Positions 55,654 to 64,000 of a DNA stretch of 64,000 nucleotides are shown piece after piece. This DNA comes from Nitrosospira sp. (GTDB lineage: Bacteria; Pseudomonadota; Gammaproteobacteria; Burkholderiales; Nitrosomonadaceae). The notes under the pieces were generated by a model. The model did no database searches and was not told the origin of the DNA. It was given only the letters and a program-made list of their open reading frames with translations. The number at the start of each line of letters is the position of its first letter. Positions within the stretch are counted from its first letter, which is position 1. Both the position numbers and the translations under genes were made by a program. The DNA lies in contig JAPLQS010000047.1 in NCBI GenBank assembly GCA_026399575.1, positions 17,606 through 81,605 on the forward strand, read 5' to 3'.

Positions 55654-55686
55654 CCCTTACTCTTGCACTCCCCTGCGATTCAATCG

Positions 55687-58233
55687 CTATTCTCCGTCGG
55701 TCTCGACCACTCTCTCCAGTCCGGCGAGCTTCTCGCCTTTATCCAGATTGATCAGAGTCACCCCCTGGGTGGAACGGCTCATTTCGCGAACTTCCCTGAC
55801 GCGGGTGCGGATCAGGACTCCGCCAGTGGTAATCAACATGATCTCATCATCCTGCCTGACCAGTCGCGCTGCCACCACTTTGCCGTTGCGTTCGCTGGTC
55901 TTGATCGCGATCATGCCCTGGGTGCCGCGGCCATGGCGGGTGTATTCGCCTATCGGCGTACGCTTGCCGTAGCCGTTTTCGGTCGCGGTCAATACTGCCA
56001 GTTCTTCGCTCTCGGCCACCAGCAGGGAAATAACCTTCTGTCCCTTGCCCAGCTTCATGCCACGCACGCCGCGCGCACCGCGTCCCATCGGTCGCACGTC
56101 ATTTTCATCAAAGCGTACCGCCTTGCCGGCATCGGAAAACAGCATCACGTCGTGCTTGCCTTCGGTCAGCGCGACGCCGATCAGATAATCGCTTTCGTCC
56201 AGACCCACAGCGATGATGCCGCTGGTGCGCGGCCGCGAAAACTCGGACAGCGGCGTCTTCTTCACGGTGCCAAAGGAAGTGGCCATGAATATATAGCGGT
56301 TCTCGTCGAATGCTTTTACCGGCAGGATGGCATTGATCTTCTCGCCCTGCTCCAGTTGCACCAGATTGACGATGGGTTTGCCGCGCGCGGAGCGCCCGCC
56401 CTGCGGCACCGAGTAAACCTTGATCCAGTACACCCGCCCACGGCTGGAAAAGCACAGTATGTAATCGTGCGTATTGGCGATGAACAGATTGTCGATGAAG
56501 TCATCTTCTTTGGTGCCTGTCGCCTGTTTGCCGCGCCCGCCGCGTTTTTGTGCATGATAGTCGTCCAGCGGCTGCGACTTGATGTAGCCGCTGTGCGACA
56601 GCGTTACCACCATATCTGCCGGTGCGATCAGGTCTTCCATGCTCAGATCGTGCGTACTGATCACGATTTCGCTGCGGCGCTTGTCGCCAAACTGCTGTTT
56701 GATGGCAGTGAGTTCCTCGGTGATGATGATGGTGATCCGCTCCGGCTTGGCGAGGATATCGAGGAAGTTGGAAATCCTTTCCATCACCTCCTTGTACTCG
56801 CTGACGATCTTGTCCTGCTCCAGCCCGGTCAAGCGTTGCAGGCGCAATTCCAGAATCGCCTGCGCCTGCGCATCGGACAGACGGTAGCCTTTTTTCGATA
56901 AACCGAATTCTGCCGCCAATCCATCCGGACGGAATGCCTTGGCATCGACCGTAGCACGCACGAGCATTTCCTCCACCAGCTTCGAGCGCCACAGCTTCGC
57001 CATCAACGCATCTTTGGCCACCACCGGGGTTGGCGCCGCCTTGATCAAGGCGATTACATCATCCACATTGGATAGCGCCACCGCCAGACCTTCCAGCAAA
57101 TGGCCGCGCTCACGTGCCTTCTTCAGTTCGAATGCCGTGCGCCGCGTCACCACTTCGCGCCGATGGCGCAGGAATGCACTGAGCATCTGCTTCAGATTCA
57201 GCAGACGCGGCTGCCCATCCAGCAGAGCCACCATGTTCATGCCAAAGGTGTCCTGCATCTGCGTTTCTTTATACAGATTGTTCAGCACCACTTCAGGCAT
57301 TTCACCGCGCTTCAGTTCAATCACCACGCGCATGCCGGACTTGTCCGATTCGTCGCGCAAATCGGAAATGCCCTCGATTTTCTTGTCACGCACCAATTCA
57401 CCGATGCGGATCAGCAGGTTGGCCTTGTTTACCTGATACGGCAGCTCGTCAATGATGATGCTCTGGCGACTGCCTTTTTCCATGTCCTCGAAATGTGTGC
57501 GGGCGCGCATCACCACGCGGCCACGTCCGGTGTGATAGCCCTCTCTCACCCCGGCAATGCCGTAGATGATGCCGGCAGTCGGGAAGTCCGGCGCCGGAAT
57601 GATTTCGATCAGTTCGTCTATGCTGGTTTCGGGATTTTTCAGCAGGACCAGGCAGGCGTCCACTACTTCATTCAGATTATGCGGCGGGATATTCGTCGCC
57701 ATGCCGACCGCAATGCCGGAAGAACCGTTGATCAGCAGATTGGGGATTTTTGCCGGCAGAATCAGCGGCTCTCTTTCCGAGCCATCGTAGTTCGGACCGA
57801 AATCCACTGTTTCCTTGTCAAGATCCGCCAGCAATTCATGGGCGATGCGCGACATGCGAATTTCGGTATAACGCATTGCTGCCGCGTTATCGCCGTCCAC
57901 CGAACCGAAATTGCCCTGACCGTCCACCAGCATGTAACGCAACGAAAAATCCTGCGCCATGCGCACGATGGTGTCATAGACGGCAGTATCCCCGTGAGGA
58001 TGATATTTACCGATCACATCACCGACGATGCGCGCAGATTTCTTGTAAGGGCGGTTCCAGTCGTTGGAAAGCTCATGCATGGCGAACAACGCTCGCCGGT
58101 GCACCGGTTTCAGACCGTCACGCACATCCGGCAACGCGCGCCCCACAATCACGCTCATGGCGTAATCCAGGTAAGAGCGACGCATTTCCTCTTCAAGGCT
58201 GATCGGCAGGGTTTCTTTCGCGAATTGATCCAT
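55687..58233 (-). CDS. gyrA: DNA gyrase subunit A
   Basis: 848 residues, typical length. Winged-helix/tower part with the catalytic Tyr near [12 protein letters not shown] and the quinolone region [17 protein letters not shown], whose Ser83-equivalent is Ala (DTAVYD). Six beta-propeller blades follow, with the GyrA-box QKRGGRGKQ near residue 560. Introduces negative supercoils with GyrB. The 290 bases upstream to ompA hold divergent promoters but no other gene. Confidence 0.96.
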   Translation of the reverse strand: MDQFAKETLPISLEEEMRRSYLDYAMSVIVGRALPDVRDGLKPVHRRALFAMHELSNDWNRPYKKSARIVGDVIGKYHPHGDTAVYDTIVRMAQDFSLRYMLVDGQGNFGSVDGDNAAAMRYTEIRMSRIAHELLADLDKETVDFGPNYDGSEREPLILPAKIPNLLINGSSGIAVGMATNIPPHNLNEVVDACLVLLKNPETSIDELIEIIPAPDFPTAGIIYGIAGVREGYHTGRGRVVMRARTHFEDMEKGSRQSIIIDELPYQVNKANLLIRIGELVRDKKIEGISDLRDESDKSGMRVVIELKRGEMPEVVLNNLYKETQMQDTFGMNMVALLDGQPRLLNLKQMLSAFLRHRREVVTRRTAFELKKARERGHLLEGLAVALSNVDDVIALIKAAPTPVVAKDALMAKLWRSKLVEEMLVRATVDAKAFRPDGLAAEFGLSKKGYRLSDAQAQAILELRLQRLTGLEQDKIVSEYKEVMERISNFLDILAKPERITIIITEELTAIKQQFGDKRRSEIVISTHDLSMEDLIAPADMVVTLSHSGYIKSQPLDDYHAQKRGGRGKQATGTKEDDFIDNLFIANTHDYILCFSSRGRVYWIKVYSVPQGGRSARGKPIVNLVQLEQGEKINAILPVKAFDENRYIFMATSFGTVKKTPLSEFSRPRTSGIIAVGLDESDYLIGVALTEGKHDVMLFSDAGKAVRFDENDVRPMGRGARGVRGMKLGKGQKVISLLVAESEELAVLTATENGYGKRTPIGEYTRHGRGTQGMIAIKTSERNGKVVAARLVRQDDEIMLITTGGVLIRTRVREVREMSRSTQGVTLINLDKGEKLAGLERVVETDGE

Positions 58234-58525
58234 TAAGATTTTTCTATCAGAGACAATAAGTTATGGCGGGAATTGTGCCGTGGACAGCAATAAATAAAGT
58301 TGCCAATTCTATCACGCCACCCCTGTTGTAGCCACCCGGGTATTCTTGCGTTCATGCCACTGGCAATAATACGGCCCCTGCAGGCATGGATCTCCAACCG
58401 GACACCGGACGTGATATCACTAGCATAATGTGCTATAAAGAAACGGATGGTGTGGTTTTGTCCATGATCACACTGGCAAAAGGTGGTTCATTTAAATTGA
58501 AATCTTCCCAGAAAGGAGCATGAGC
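58234..58525. promoter_or_regulatory. Divergent intergenic region, gyrA-ompA
   Basis: About 290 bases with no gene. It should contain both promoters. The ompA side ends in AAAGGAGC, which is the Shine-Dalgarno of the first OmpA gene. No clear operator, repeat or riboswitch was seen. Confidence 0.5.
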
Positions 58526-59188
58526 ATGAAAAGCATATCGACCAAGAAACTCCTGTTTAGCGCGATTGTTCTGCCGATATTTTTTTCCGGAGCCGCCATG
58601 GCCCAGGTAAAAAAATCCGATGCCTACTTGGTAGATGACCGCGCCGTTCCAGCCAGGAATTCCACCAATCTGTGCTGGCACACCAACGATTGGACGCCCG
58701 CCAAGGCAGTCTATGAATGTGAGCCTGATCTGGTACCCAAAAAAGTAGTGGCGGCGCCCCCGCCGGCACCCAAACCGGCACCGGCACCCGCACCGGTCCC
58801 CTCAAAAATGCATTTCTCCGCCGATGAGTTGTTCGATTTTGATAAAGCCATAGTGAAACATAGCCCGTCGCGCGATCAACTGGAAGAATTTGCGGCCAGG
58901 CTCAAGACTCTCACTTACAGCTCAGTCCATGTCGTCGGCTATACTGACCGCATTGGTTCCAATGAATACAACGAGCGTCTCTCCCTGCGTCGTGCCGAAG
59001 CAGTCAGAAACCATCTGGTAATGCATGGCGTAGATGCCGGGAAAATTCGGATTGAAGGCAAGGGCAAGGCCGATCCCATAACCGAAGACAGATGCAAAGG
59101 CAGCAAGGCAACCAAGGCACTGATTGCATGCCTGGCGCCTGATCGCCGCGTCATAGTTGAAGTGGATGGCACGCGGGACACGAAGTAA
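58526..59188 (+). CDS. OmpA-domain outer-membrane protein, Pro/Ala linker type
   Basis: 220 residues. Signal peptide (KKLLFSAIVLPIFFSGAAMA), a short conserved domain (AYLVDDRAVPARNSTNLCW, TPAKAVYECEPDLV) with two Cys, a Pro/Ala-rich linker (PAPKPAPAPAPV) and a C-terminal OmpA peptidoglycan-binding domain (ADELFDFDKAIVK, VVGYTDRIGSNEYNERLSLR). There is no beta-barrel, so it is a periplasmic or lipid-free peptidoglycan-anchored protein. A Met 6 bases earlier overlaps the ribosome site. It is highly similar to the next gene. Confidence 0.88.
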   Translation: MKSISTKKLLFSAIVLPIFFSGAAMAQVKKSDAYLVDDRAVPARNSTNLCWHTNDWTPAKAVYECEPDLVPKKVVAAPPPAPKPAPAPAPVPSKMHFSADELFDFDKAIVKHSPSRDQLEEFAARLKTLTYSSVHVVGYTDRIGSNEYNERLSLRRAEAVRNHLVMHGVDAGKIRIEGKGKADPITEDRCKGSKATKALIACLAPDRRVIVEVDGTRDTK

Positions 59189-59217
59189 ATCCGATCTGCA
59201 GGATCACTGATGATCCA

Positions 59218-59245
59218 AGCCCTGCCCCTGGCAGGGCTTTTTTTT
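59218..59245 (+). terminator. Intrinsic terminator of the first OmpA gene
   Basis: Stem AGCCCTGCC (59218-59226) and GGCAGGGCT (59230-59238) with a 3-nt loop, then eight T residues. A strong rho-independent signal. Confidence 0.92.
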
Positions 59246-59439
59246 GCCCGCAAATGATGCATCCCGAAGAGCGGATACCTTGCTGGCAGTTCAGGAATAA
59301 TCCACAAGCATATAAAGTTATATGCTATATAACAACGTGCTAAATTAATAAACTGATTTGGTTATGCTTGCGTTCGCGTTTTCCGGAGCGGCAGACAGTC
59401 CGATTTTAAATTGAAGTTTTTCTGAAAAGGAGCGTCAAC

Positions 59440-60111
59440 ATGAAAAATACATTGACCCAGAAACTCCTGTTTGGGGTGGTTATTCTGCCGATATTTTTAT
59501 CCGGAGCCGCCATGGCTCAAGTCACGAAACCGGAAGCCTACCTGGTGGATGACCGCGCTGTACCCGCCAGGAATTCTACCAATCTATGCTGGCACACCAG
59601 CGCCTGGACACCCGCCAAGGCGATTTATCAATGCGAGCCGGATCTGGTAATCAAGCCTGAAAAAGCAGCCAAGGCCGCAGCCGCAGCCGCTGCAGCAGCC
59701 AAGGCCGCAGCCAAAACCGCACCGGAGAAAGTGACCCTTTCCGCCGATACGCTGTTCGATTTTGACAAGGCCGTGTTGAAACCCGAAGGCATGCAGGCGC
59801 TGGATAATCTCATCAGCAAACTGACCGGGATCAAATACGACCTGATCGTTGCCATCGGTTACGCGGACCGTATCGGCACCGAGGAATACAACAAAGGGCT
59901 GTCGGTACGTCGCGCCGAAGCAGTCAAGAACTACCTGGTAACGAACAAAGGAATAGACCCCAGCAACATCTTCACGGATGGCAAAGGTGAAGCCAATCCC
60001 GTGACTGGAGATAGCTGCAAAGGCGACAGAAAAACCAAAGGGCTGATCGATTGCCTGCAACCCGATCGCCGGGTCGAAATTGAAGTGGCCGGAACACGGG
60101 AAGCAAAGTAA
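59440..60111 (+). CDS. OmpA-domain outer-membrane protein, Ala/Lys linker type
   Basis: 223 residues, a tandem paralogue of the preceding gene: almost the same signal peptide and N-terminal domain (AYLVDDRAVPARNSTNLCWH), and the same OmpA domain (LFDFDKAVLKPEG, VAIGYADRIGTEEYNKGLSVR). The linker, however, is Ala/Lys-rich (about residues 73-95), predicted helical rather than extended. AAGGAG lies 7 nt before the ATG. The 250 bases before it hold the upstream terminator and an AT-rich palindrome GTTATAT/ATATAAC at 59317-59333. Confidence 0.88.
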   Translation: MKNTLTQKLLFGVVILPIFLSGAAMAQVTKPEAYLVDDRAVPARNSTNLCWHTSAWTPAKAIYQCEPDLVIKPEKAAKAAAAAAAAAKAAAKTAPEKVTLSADTLFDFDKAVLKPEGMQALDNLISKLTGIKYDLIVAIGYADRIGTEEYNKGLSVRRAEAVKNYLVTNKGIDPSNIFTDGKGEANPVTGDSCKGDRKTKGLIDCLQPDRRVEIEVAGTREAK

Positions 60112-60137
60112 ATCTGATCCGGGTAAAGAAAAAACAG

Positions 60138-60166
60138 AGCCCTGCCGCCGTGCAGGGCTTTTTTTT
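60138..60166 (+). terminator. Intrinsic terminator of the second OmpA gene
   Basis: Stem AGCCCTGC (60138-60145) and GCAGGGCT (60152-60159) with a 6-nt loop, followed by a T run to about 60166. Very similar to the terminator after the first OmpA gene, consistent with a duplication including the 3' end. Confidence 0.92.
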
Positions 60167-60184
60167 GCTAAGCTGCTACGCTAA

Positions 60185-61519
60185 ATGTCCCATCCCATAA
60201 AAATCGACACCTTGCTGGCGGCCCGCTGGATTATTCCGGTGGAACCTGCCGGCACGCTGCTGCACGATCACGCCATCGCCATTGATCAAGGCACGATCCG
60301 GGCGATCCTGCCGCATGCCGAAGCGCAGACACGCTTTGCTCCGGCTGAACACATCGTTCTCGACCAGCATGTACTGATCCCTGGTCTGGTCAATCTGCAT
60401 ACCCATGCCGCCATGTCGCTGATGCGCGGACTGGCAGATGAATTGCCATTGATGGAGTGGCTCAACCAGCGCATCTGGCCGACCGAAGCCCGCCATGTGA
60501 ACGCGGATTTCGTGCTGGATGGAACGCGGCTGGCCTGCGCCGAAATGCTGAAAGGCGGCATTACCTGTTTCAACGATATGTATTTTTTCCCGGAAGCGTC
60601 TGCCCAGGCTGCGCTGACTGCCGGAATGCGCGCTGCCATCGGCATGATCGTGATCAATTTCCCCACTGCTTATGCCAGCGACGCCGACGATTATCTGGCA
60701 AAAGGCCTGTCACTACGCGACCGCTACCAGCAGCACCCGCTGCTGTCGTTCTGTCTGGCGCCGCACGCACCCTACAGCGTGAATGACAAGACCTTTGCCA
60801 GTATCCTCACCTATGCCGAACAGCTCGATCTGCCGATACACATCCACCTGCACGAAACCGCTGATGAAATCGAGAACAGCCTGGAAACTACCGGCCTGCG
60901 CCCGCTCGAGCGTCTGCACCAGCTTGGCCTGCTCGGTCCCAACCTGATCGCGGTACACATGGTGCATCTCACCAGCGCAGAGATCGAATTGGTGGCGCAA
61001 CAGGGTTGCAGCGTGGTGCACTGCCCTTCTTCCAACCTGAAACTCGCCAGCGGGTTGGCCCCCATTGCCGCACTGCTGAACCAGGGCGTCAATGTCGGCC
61101 TCGGCAGCGACAGTGCCGCCAGCAACAACCGTCTCGACCTGTTCGAGGAAATGCGCTTGGCCGCGCTGCTTGCCAAGGCTCAAAGCGGCAGGGCGGACAC
61201 GCTGCCTGCACATCAGGCACTGCAAATGGCGACGCTCAATGGTGCCAGAGCCTTGGGGCTGGGCGAAACCACCGGTTCCCTGGTCGCAGGCAAGGCAGCC
61301 GACATTACCGCCGTGGATTTCTCCAGCCTCGAACTCGCGCCCTGCTATGATCCTGTCTCGCACCTCGTTTATGCTGCCGGTCGCAACCATGTGAGCCATG
61401 TTTGGGTAAATGGTAAAATGCTGCTGAACGAAGGAAAACTCACCACTCTGGATGAGCAGGAACTGCTGCGCCGCACGGCGTACTGGCGGGAACAGATTGG
61501 AGCGATGCATGAAGAGTAA
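60185..61519 (+). CDS. mtaD: 5-methylthioadenosine/S-adenosylhomocysteine deaminase (TRZ/ATZ amidohydrolase)
   Basis: 444 residues of the amidohydrolase superfamily. Metal site [27 protein letters not shown], and catalytic [20 protein letters not shown]. It deaminates methylthioadenosine, S-adenosylhomocysteine or a related purine in methyl recycling. Its stop overlaps ubiG, so it is coupled with a SAM-dependent methyltransferase, a sensible pairing for SAH clearance. Confidence 0.85.
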   Translation: MSHPIKIDTLLAARWIIPVEPAGTLLHDHAIAIDQGTIRAILPHAEAQTRFAPAEHIVLDQHVLIPGLVNLHTHAAMSLMRGLADELPLMEWLNQRIWPTEARHVNADFVLDGTRLACAEMLKGGITCFNDMYFFPEASAQAALTAGMRAAIGMIVINFPTAYASDADDYLAKGLSLRDRYQQHPLLSFCLAPHAPYSVNDKTFASILTYAEQLDLPIHIHLHETADEIENSLETTGLRPLERLHQLGLLGPNLIAVHMVHLTSAEIELVAQQGCSVVHCPSSNLKLASGLAPIAALLNQGVNVGLGSDSAASNNRLDLFEEMRLAALLAKAQSGRADTLPAHQALQMATLNGARALGLGETTGSLVAGKAADITAVDFSSLELAPCYDPVSHLVYAAGRNHVSHVWVNGKMLLNEGKLTTLDEQELLRRTAYWREQIGAMHEE

Positions 61520-62228
61520 GGATATGGGAAAAAGCAGCGTCAACGTTGATCTGCTGGAACTGGAGAAATTCAGCCAACTGGCACATCACTGGTGGGACCC
61601 CAACAGCGAATTCAAACCGCTGCATGAAATCAATCCGCTGCGGCTGGATTACATCGCGCGGTTTGCCGGCCTGACGGGCAAAACCGTGCTCGATGTCGGC
61701 TGCGGCGGCGGCATCCTGTCGGAAAGCATGGCCGTGCGCGGCGCCAAAGTCACTGGCATCGATCTCGGCGACAAGCCCCTGAAAGTGGCGAAACTGCATC
61801 TGCTGGAAACCGGCAATCAGGTGGAGTACCGCAAGATTGCGGTGGAAGATCTGGCCGAGGAACAACCGCACCACTACGATGTCGTCACTTGCATGGAAAT
61901 GCTGGAACACGTGCCCGACCCGGAGAGCATCGTGCGCTCCTGCGCTAAACTGGTGAAACCTGGCGGCTGGGTTTTCTTCTCCACCCTCAATCGCAATCCG
62001 AAATCCTACCTGTACGCCGTGGTCGGCGCGGAATATATGTTGCGTCTGCTGCCGCGCGGCACGCACGATTACGCCAAATTCATCAAGCCGTCCGAACTCG
62101 CGCGCATGGCGCGCAATGCCGGGCTGGATATCGCAGAGATCACCGGCATGGTCTACAACCCCCTCACCAAGATCTACGCCCTGGCACCGGATTCGAGCGT
62201 GAACTACATCATGGTGTGCCGCGCCTGA
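61509..62228 (+). CDS. ubiG: Ubiquinone biosynthesis O-methyltransferase
   Basis: About 239 residues. Class I SAM methyltransferase: [19 protein letters not shown], motif [17 protein letters not shown], and motif LEHVPDPES. Performs the O-methylations in ubiquinone synthesis. The ATG at 61509 has GGAG 6 nt upstream; an ATG at 61524 is also possible. It overlaps mtaD by 11 bp and is followed by gph 22 bp on. Confidence 0.93.
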   Translation: MKSKDMGKSSVNVDLLELEKFSQLAHHWWDPNSEFKPLHEINPLRLDYIARFAGLTGKTVLDVGCGGGILSESMAVRGAKVTGIDLGDKPLKVAKLHLLETGNQVEYRKIAVEDLAEEQPHHYDVVTCMEMLEHVPDPESIVRSCAKLVKPGGWVFFSTLNRNPKSYLYAVVGAEYMLRLLPRGTHDYAKFIKPSELARMARNAGLDIAEITGMVYNPLTKIYALAPDSSVNYIMVCRA

Positions 62229-62250
62229 CCCGAATGTTTCACGCCTTGCA

Positions 62251-62898
62251 ATGATCAAAGCCGTCTTCTTCGACCTCGACGGCACCCTGGCTGACACCGC
62301 GCCCGATCTGGGCCATGCCCTCAACTGCCAACGCAGCGCGCGCGGGTTGCCGCCCCTGCCGCTGGCACTCATCCGCACCGAAGCCTCGGCCGGCGCCCGC
62401 GGACTGCTGGGACTGGGATTCAACATCGGCCCGGACGATCCCGGCTACCAGGCCATGCGCGACGAGTTCCTGGATTTTTACGCCGCGCGCCTGTGCCACG
62501 ACACCCATCTGTTTCCGGGCATCGCCGAACTGCTCGACCAGCTCGATGCGCGCACCCTGCCCTGGGGCATCGTCACCAACAAGCCCGCGCGCTTTACCCT
62601 GCCGTTGCTGCAACTGCTGGGCCTGAGCCAGCGCGCCGCCTGCGTCATCAGCGGCGGCGACACCACCCACTCCAAACCACACCCCGAACCACTGCTGGCA
62701 GCAAGCAGCGCATTGGCCGTTGCACCCGCCGCCTGCATCTATCTGGGCGACGACATGCGCGATGTCGAGGCCAGCCTGGCTGCGGGAATGGAACCGGTCA
62801 TCGCCCGCTACGGCTATCTTGGCAACAGCCACCCGCCCGAATCCTGGGGCGCCCGTTACCTCATCGACCATCCGCAAGAGCTGCTCGCTTATCTTTAG
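62251..62898 (+). CDS. gph: Phosphoglycolate phosphatase (HAD family)
   Basis: 215 residues. HAD motifs: I FFDLDGTLADTAPDLG, II GIVTNKPARF, and IV YLGDDMRDVEASLAAG, with the cap domain between I and II. Hydrolyses 2-phosphoglycolate made by DNA repair or RuBisCO. The ubiG-gph order is common in betaproteobacteria. It is the last gene before tmRNA. Confidence 0.9.
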   Translation: MIKAVFFDLDGTLADTAPDLGHALNCQRSARGLPPLPLALIRTEASAGARGLLGLGFNIGPDDPGYQAMRDEFLDFYAARLCHDTHLFPGIAELLDQLDARTLPWGIVTNKPARFTLPLLQLLGLSQRAACVISGGDTTHSKPHPEPLLAASSALAVAPAACIYLGDDMRDVEASLAAGMEPVIARYGYLGNSHPPESWGARYLIDHPQELLAYL

Positions 62899-62990
62899 AT
62901 CAGCAGTTCCTTGATTCTGTTAGAATCCAGGCGGGTGGTGGTTGAACTTTCCGGTTCCGTCACCATCTTATGAACGCTACATAGAATGCC

Positions 62991-63353
62991 GGGGGCGACC
63001 TGGCTTCGACGTGGGTTACAAAGCAGCGCAGGGCATACCGAGGACCAGTCACCTCGTAAATACATCTGGAAAAGCAATAGTCGCAAACGACGAACGTTAC
63101 GCTCTAGCCGCTTAAATCCGGCTGGACTCTGCACCGGTGGGCCTCAACGCCGGGTCTGGCAACAGACTGCAGAGCCATTAACGAGGATCGCGCTCCGTAG
63201 GGTCGCTTTACAGAGCGTTAAACAATAGGTGGCTCGCCTGTCATCAGCCCGCCGGTTGGCGGATGCCGGGTTAAACTAAATAACATGGCTAAGTATGTAG
63301 AACTGACTGTAGAGGGCTTGCGGACGCGGGTTCGATTCCCGCCGCCTCCACCA
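62991..63353 (+). ncRNA. ssrA: Transfer-messenger RNA (tmRNA)
   Basis: 363 nt from GGGGGCGACC to the encoded CCA. The acceptor stem pairs GGGGGCG (62991-62997) with CGCCTCC (63343-63349), and the T arm reads GCGGGTTCGATTCCCGC. The tag frame begins at GCA 63083 and encodes ANDERYALAA followed by TAA (63113-63115), the betaproteobacterial form. It rescues stalled ribosomes with SmpB. The 92 bases before it should hold its promoter; none was firmly identified. Confidence 0.96.
63316..63353 (+). mobile_element. Probable attL: 3' end of tmRNA used as integration site
   Basis: The T arm and acceptor end of ssrA, a common attachment site for tyrosine integrases. The integrase gene starts 188 bp downstream and reads away from tmRNA, and base composition falls sharply after the CCA. 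A second copy of this 3' sequence is expected beyond the right edge. Confidence 0.65.
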
Positions 63354-63390
63354 ATAATCTATCTTAACCGTTCCTGAAATGTCTCATAAA

Positions 63391-63424
63391 CCCGCATAGT
63401 CAGAAGCTATAGCGGGTTTTTCTT
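63391..63424 (+). terminator. Probable terminator downstream of tmRNA
   Basis: Imperfect hairpin from CCCGCATAG (63391-63399) to CTATAGCGGG (63407-63416), then a T-rich run. It would end the ssrA transcript, or insulate the integrase. Confidence 0.6.
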
Positions 63425-63456
63425 TCCCGTACGTTCCTAGCCATTCTTTTGCAATC

Positions 63457-63532
63457 TACCAACAATTGTTGGTATTTTTGTTGGTATATTGTATTGTGTA
63501 CTTACCAGATACCAACAATTAAGATACCAACA
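63457..63532. promoter_or_regulatory. Cluster of TGTTGGTA/TACCAACA sites before the integrase
   Basis: Five copies of an 8-base half-site: a perfect 18-bp palindrome (63457-63474) contributes two, then 63479-63486, 63510-63517 and 63525-63532. They fill the interval between the tmRNA end and the integrase ATG. They look like arm-type integrase or excisionase sites, or an operator for integrase autoregulation. Confidence 0.65.
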
Positions 63533-63541
63533 GGAAAAATC

Positions 63542-64000
63542 ATGGCATTGACAGCGACAGGAGTCAAAGCAGCAAAAGCATCCGACAAACCACAAAAATT
63601 AACAGATGGCGGTGGTTTATTTTTATTGGTTCAGATTAATGGTGCTAAATATTGGCGACTTGCTTATCGATTCACCGGCAAACAAAAAACATTAGCCATT
63701 GGCGTTTATCCTGAAATTAGTCTGTCAGAGGCTCGGGAACGGCGCGAGGCGGCACGTAAAATATTGGCGAATGGTGCAGACCCATCCGATATAAAAAGGG
63801 TTCAAAAGGCGACAAAAATCGCTTTAACTGAAAATAGCTTTGAAAGTGTCGCTCGTGAGTGGTTTAGTAAGCACGCGCCAAACTGGAAAGAAAACCATTC
63901 AAGCAAAATTATCAGGCGGCTTGAGGTGGATATATTTCCTTGGTTAGGCTCACAACTCACGGACACCATTACCGCGCCTGAATTACTTAAAGTCATCAGA
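63542..64000 (+). CDS. int: Tyrosine-type integrase, N-terminal part (runs off the right edge)
   Basis: 153 residues are seen. An N-terminal arm-DNA-binding domain of the DUF4102 type (LTATGVKAAKASDKPQKLTD, GGGLFLLVQ, WRLAYRFTGKQKTLAIGVYP, ISLSEARERREAARK) is followed by the start of the core-binding domain (FESVAREWFSKHAPNWKENH). The catalytic R...HxxR...Y region lies beyond the window. The ATG at 63542 follows GGAAAAATC, and the AT-rich composition is unlike the genes to the left, indicating horizontal acquisition. Confidence 0.9.
   Translation, partial: MALTATGVKAAKASDKPQKLTDGGGLFLLVQINGAKYWRLAYRFTGKQKTLAIGVYPEISLSEARERREAARKILANGADPSDIKRVQKATKIALTENSFESVAREWFSKHAPNWKENHSSKIIRRLEVDIFPWLGSQLTDTITAPELLKVIR

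Overview
The window is bacterial chromosome from a betaproteobacterium, most likely a Nitrosomonadales/Gallionellales-type lithotroph. This is inferred from four things: the tyrA-aroF-hisC-pheA-serA-serC-gyrA / ompA / ubiG-gph gene order, a tmRNA that encodes the proteolysis tag ANDERYALAA, a group 3d NAD-reducing hydrogenase with its Hyp maturation genes, and the moderately GC-rich coding sequence. No species name can be read from the sequence.

Layout. 1-6.9 kb (minus strand): the start of PEP synthase (ppsA), then, beyond a plus-strand msrA, an acetate-CoA-ligase-like gene, a 2-oxoacid dehydrogenase E1 alpha/E1 beta/E2 set and an acyl carrier protein, linked mostly by ATGA overlaps. 7.0-8.8 kb: a B12-dependent ribonucleotide reductase. 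8.9-20.4 kb: a hydrogenase island, hypCABDFE-hoxFUYHW, transcribed leftward with nearly every junction overlapping, facing a plus-strand HupE nickel-permease-like gene. 20.5-24.1 kb: a run of small stress or dormancy-type genes (cytochrome c, a frameshifted ribosome hibernation factor, CBS proteins, a BCAM0308-like zinc-ribbon protein, Hsp20, PAS protein, DUF2934 protein). 24.4-30.5 kb: rpoS and a signalling unit of LuxR-type response regulator, histidine kinase and CheB/CheR/PAS protein split by a one-base frameshift. 30.6-41.4 kb: phosphoribosyltransferase, PolX, archease-RtcB RNA repair, universal stress protein, NAD salvage (pncA-pncB), alcohol dehydrogenase, PEBP protein, two more Hsp20 proteins and a helix-hairpin-helix protein. 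41.6-44.7 kb: the AmmeMemoRadiSam genes (Memo, AMMECR1, radical SAM) plus an alpha/beta hydrolase. 44.7-48.7 kb: a TrmH-type methyltransferase and an unusual trio made of an acyl-CoA-dehydrogenase-like flavoprotein, a PhnD-like binding protein without a signal peptide, and a diiron protein with a TusA-like N-terminus. 49.2-58.2 kb: aromatic amino acid, histidine and serine genes and gyrA. 58.5-62.9 kb: two tandem OmpA-domain proteins, mtaD, ubiG and gph. 63.0-64.0 kb: tmRNA (ssrA) followed at once by an AT-rich tyrosine-integrase gene, the left edge of an integrated island that continues past the window.

How the parts fit. The hydrogenase would supply NADH from H2, and the acetate/pyruvate genes beside ppsA sit at the acetyl-CoA/pyruvate/PEP node. 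The 20-44 kb region combines protein protection, ribosome hibernation, RNA repair, NAD recycling and redox sensing around rpoS, and reads as a survival region for energy-limited or low-oxygen conditions (inference). The best candidates for undescribed biology are the flavoprotein/PhnD-like/diiron trio at 45.6-48.7 kb, the Memo/AMMECR1/radical SAM/hydrolase operon, and a repeated bipartite noncoding motif upstream of both rpoS and the DUF2934 gene.
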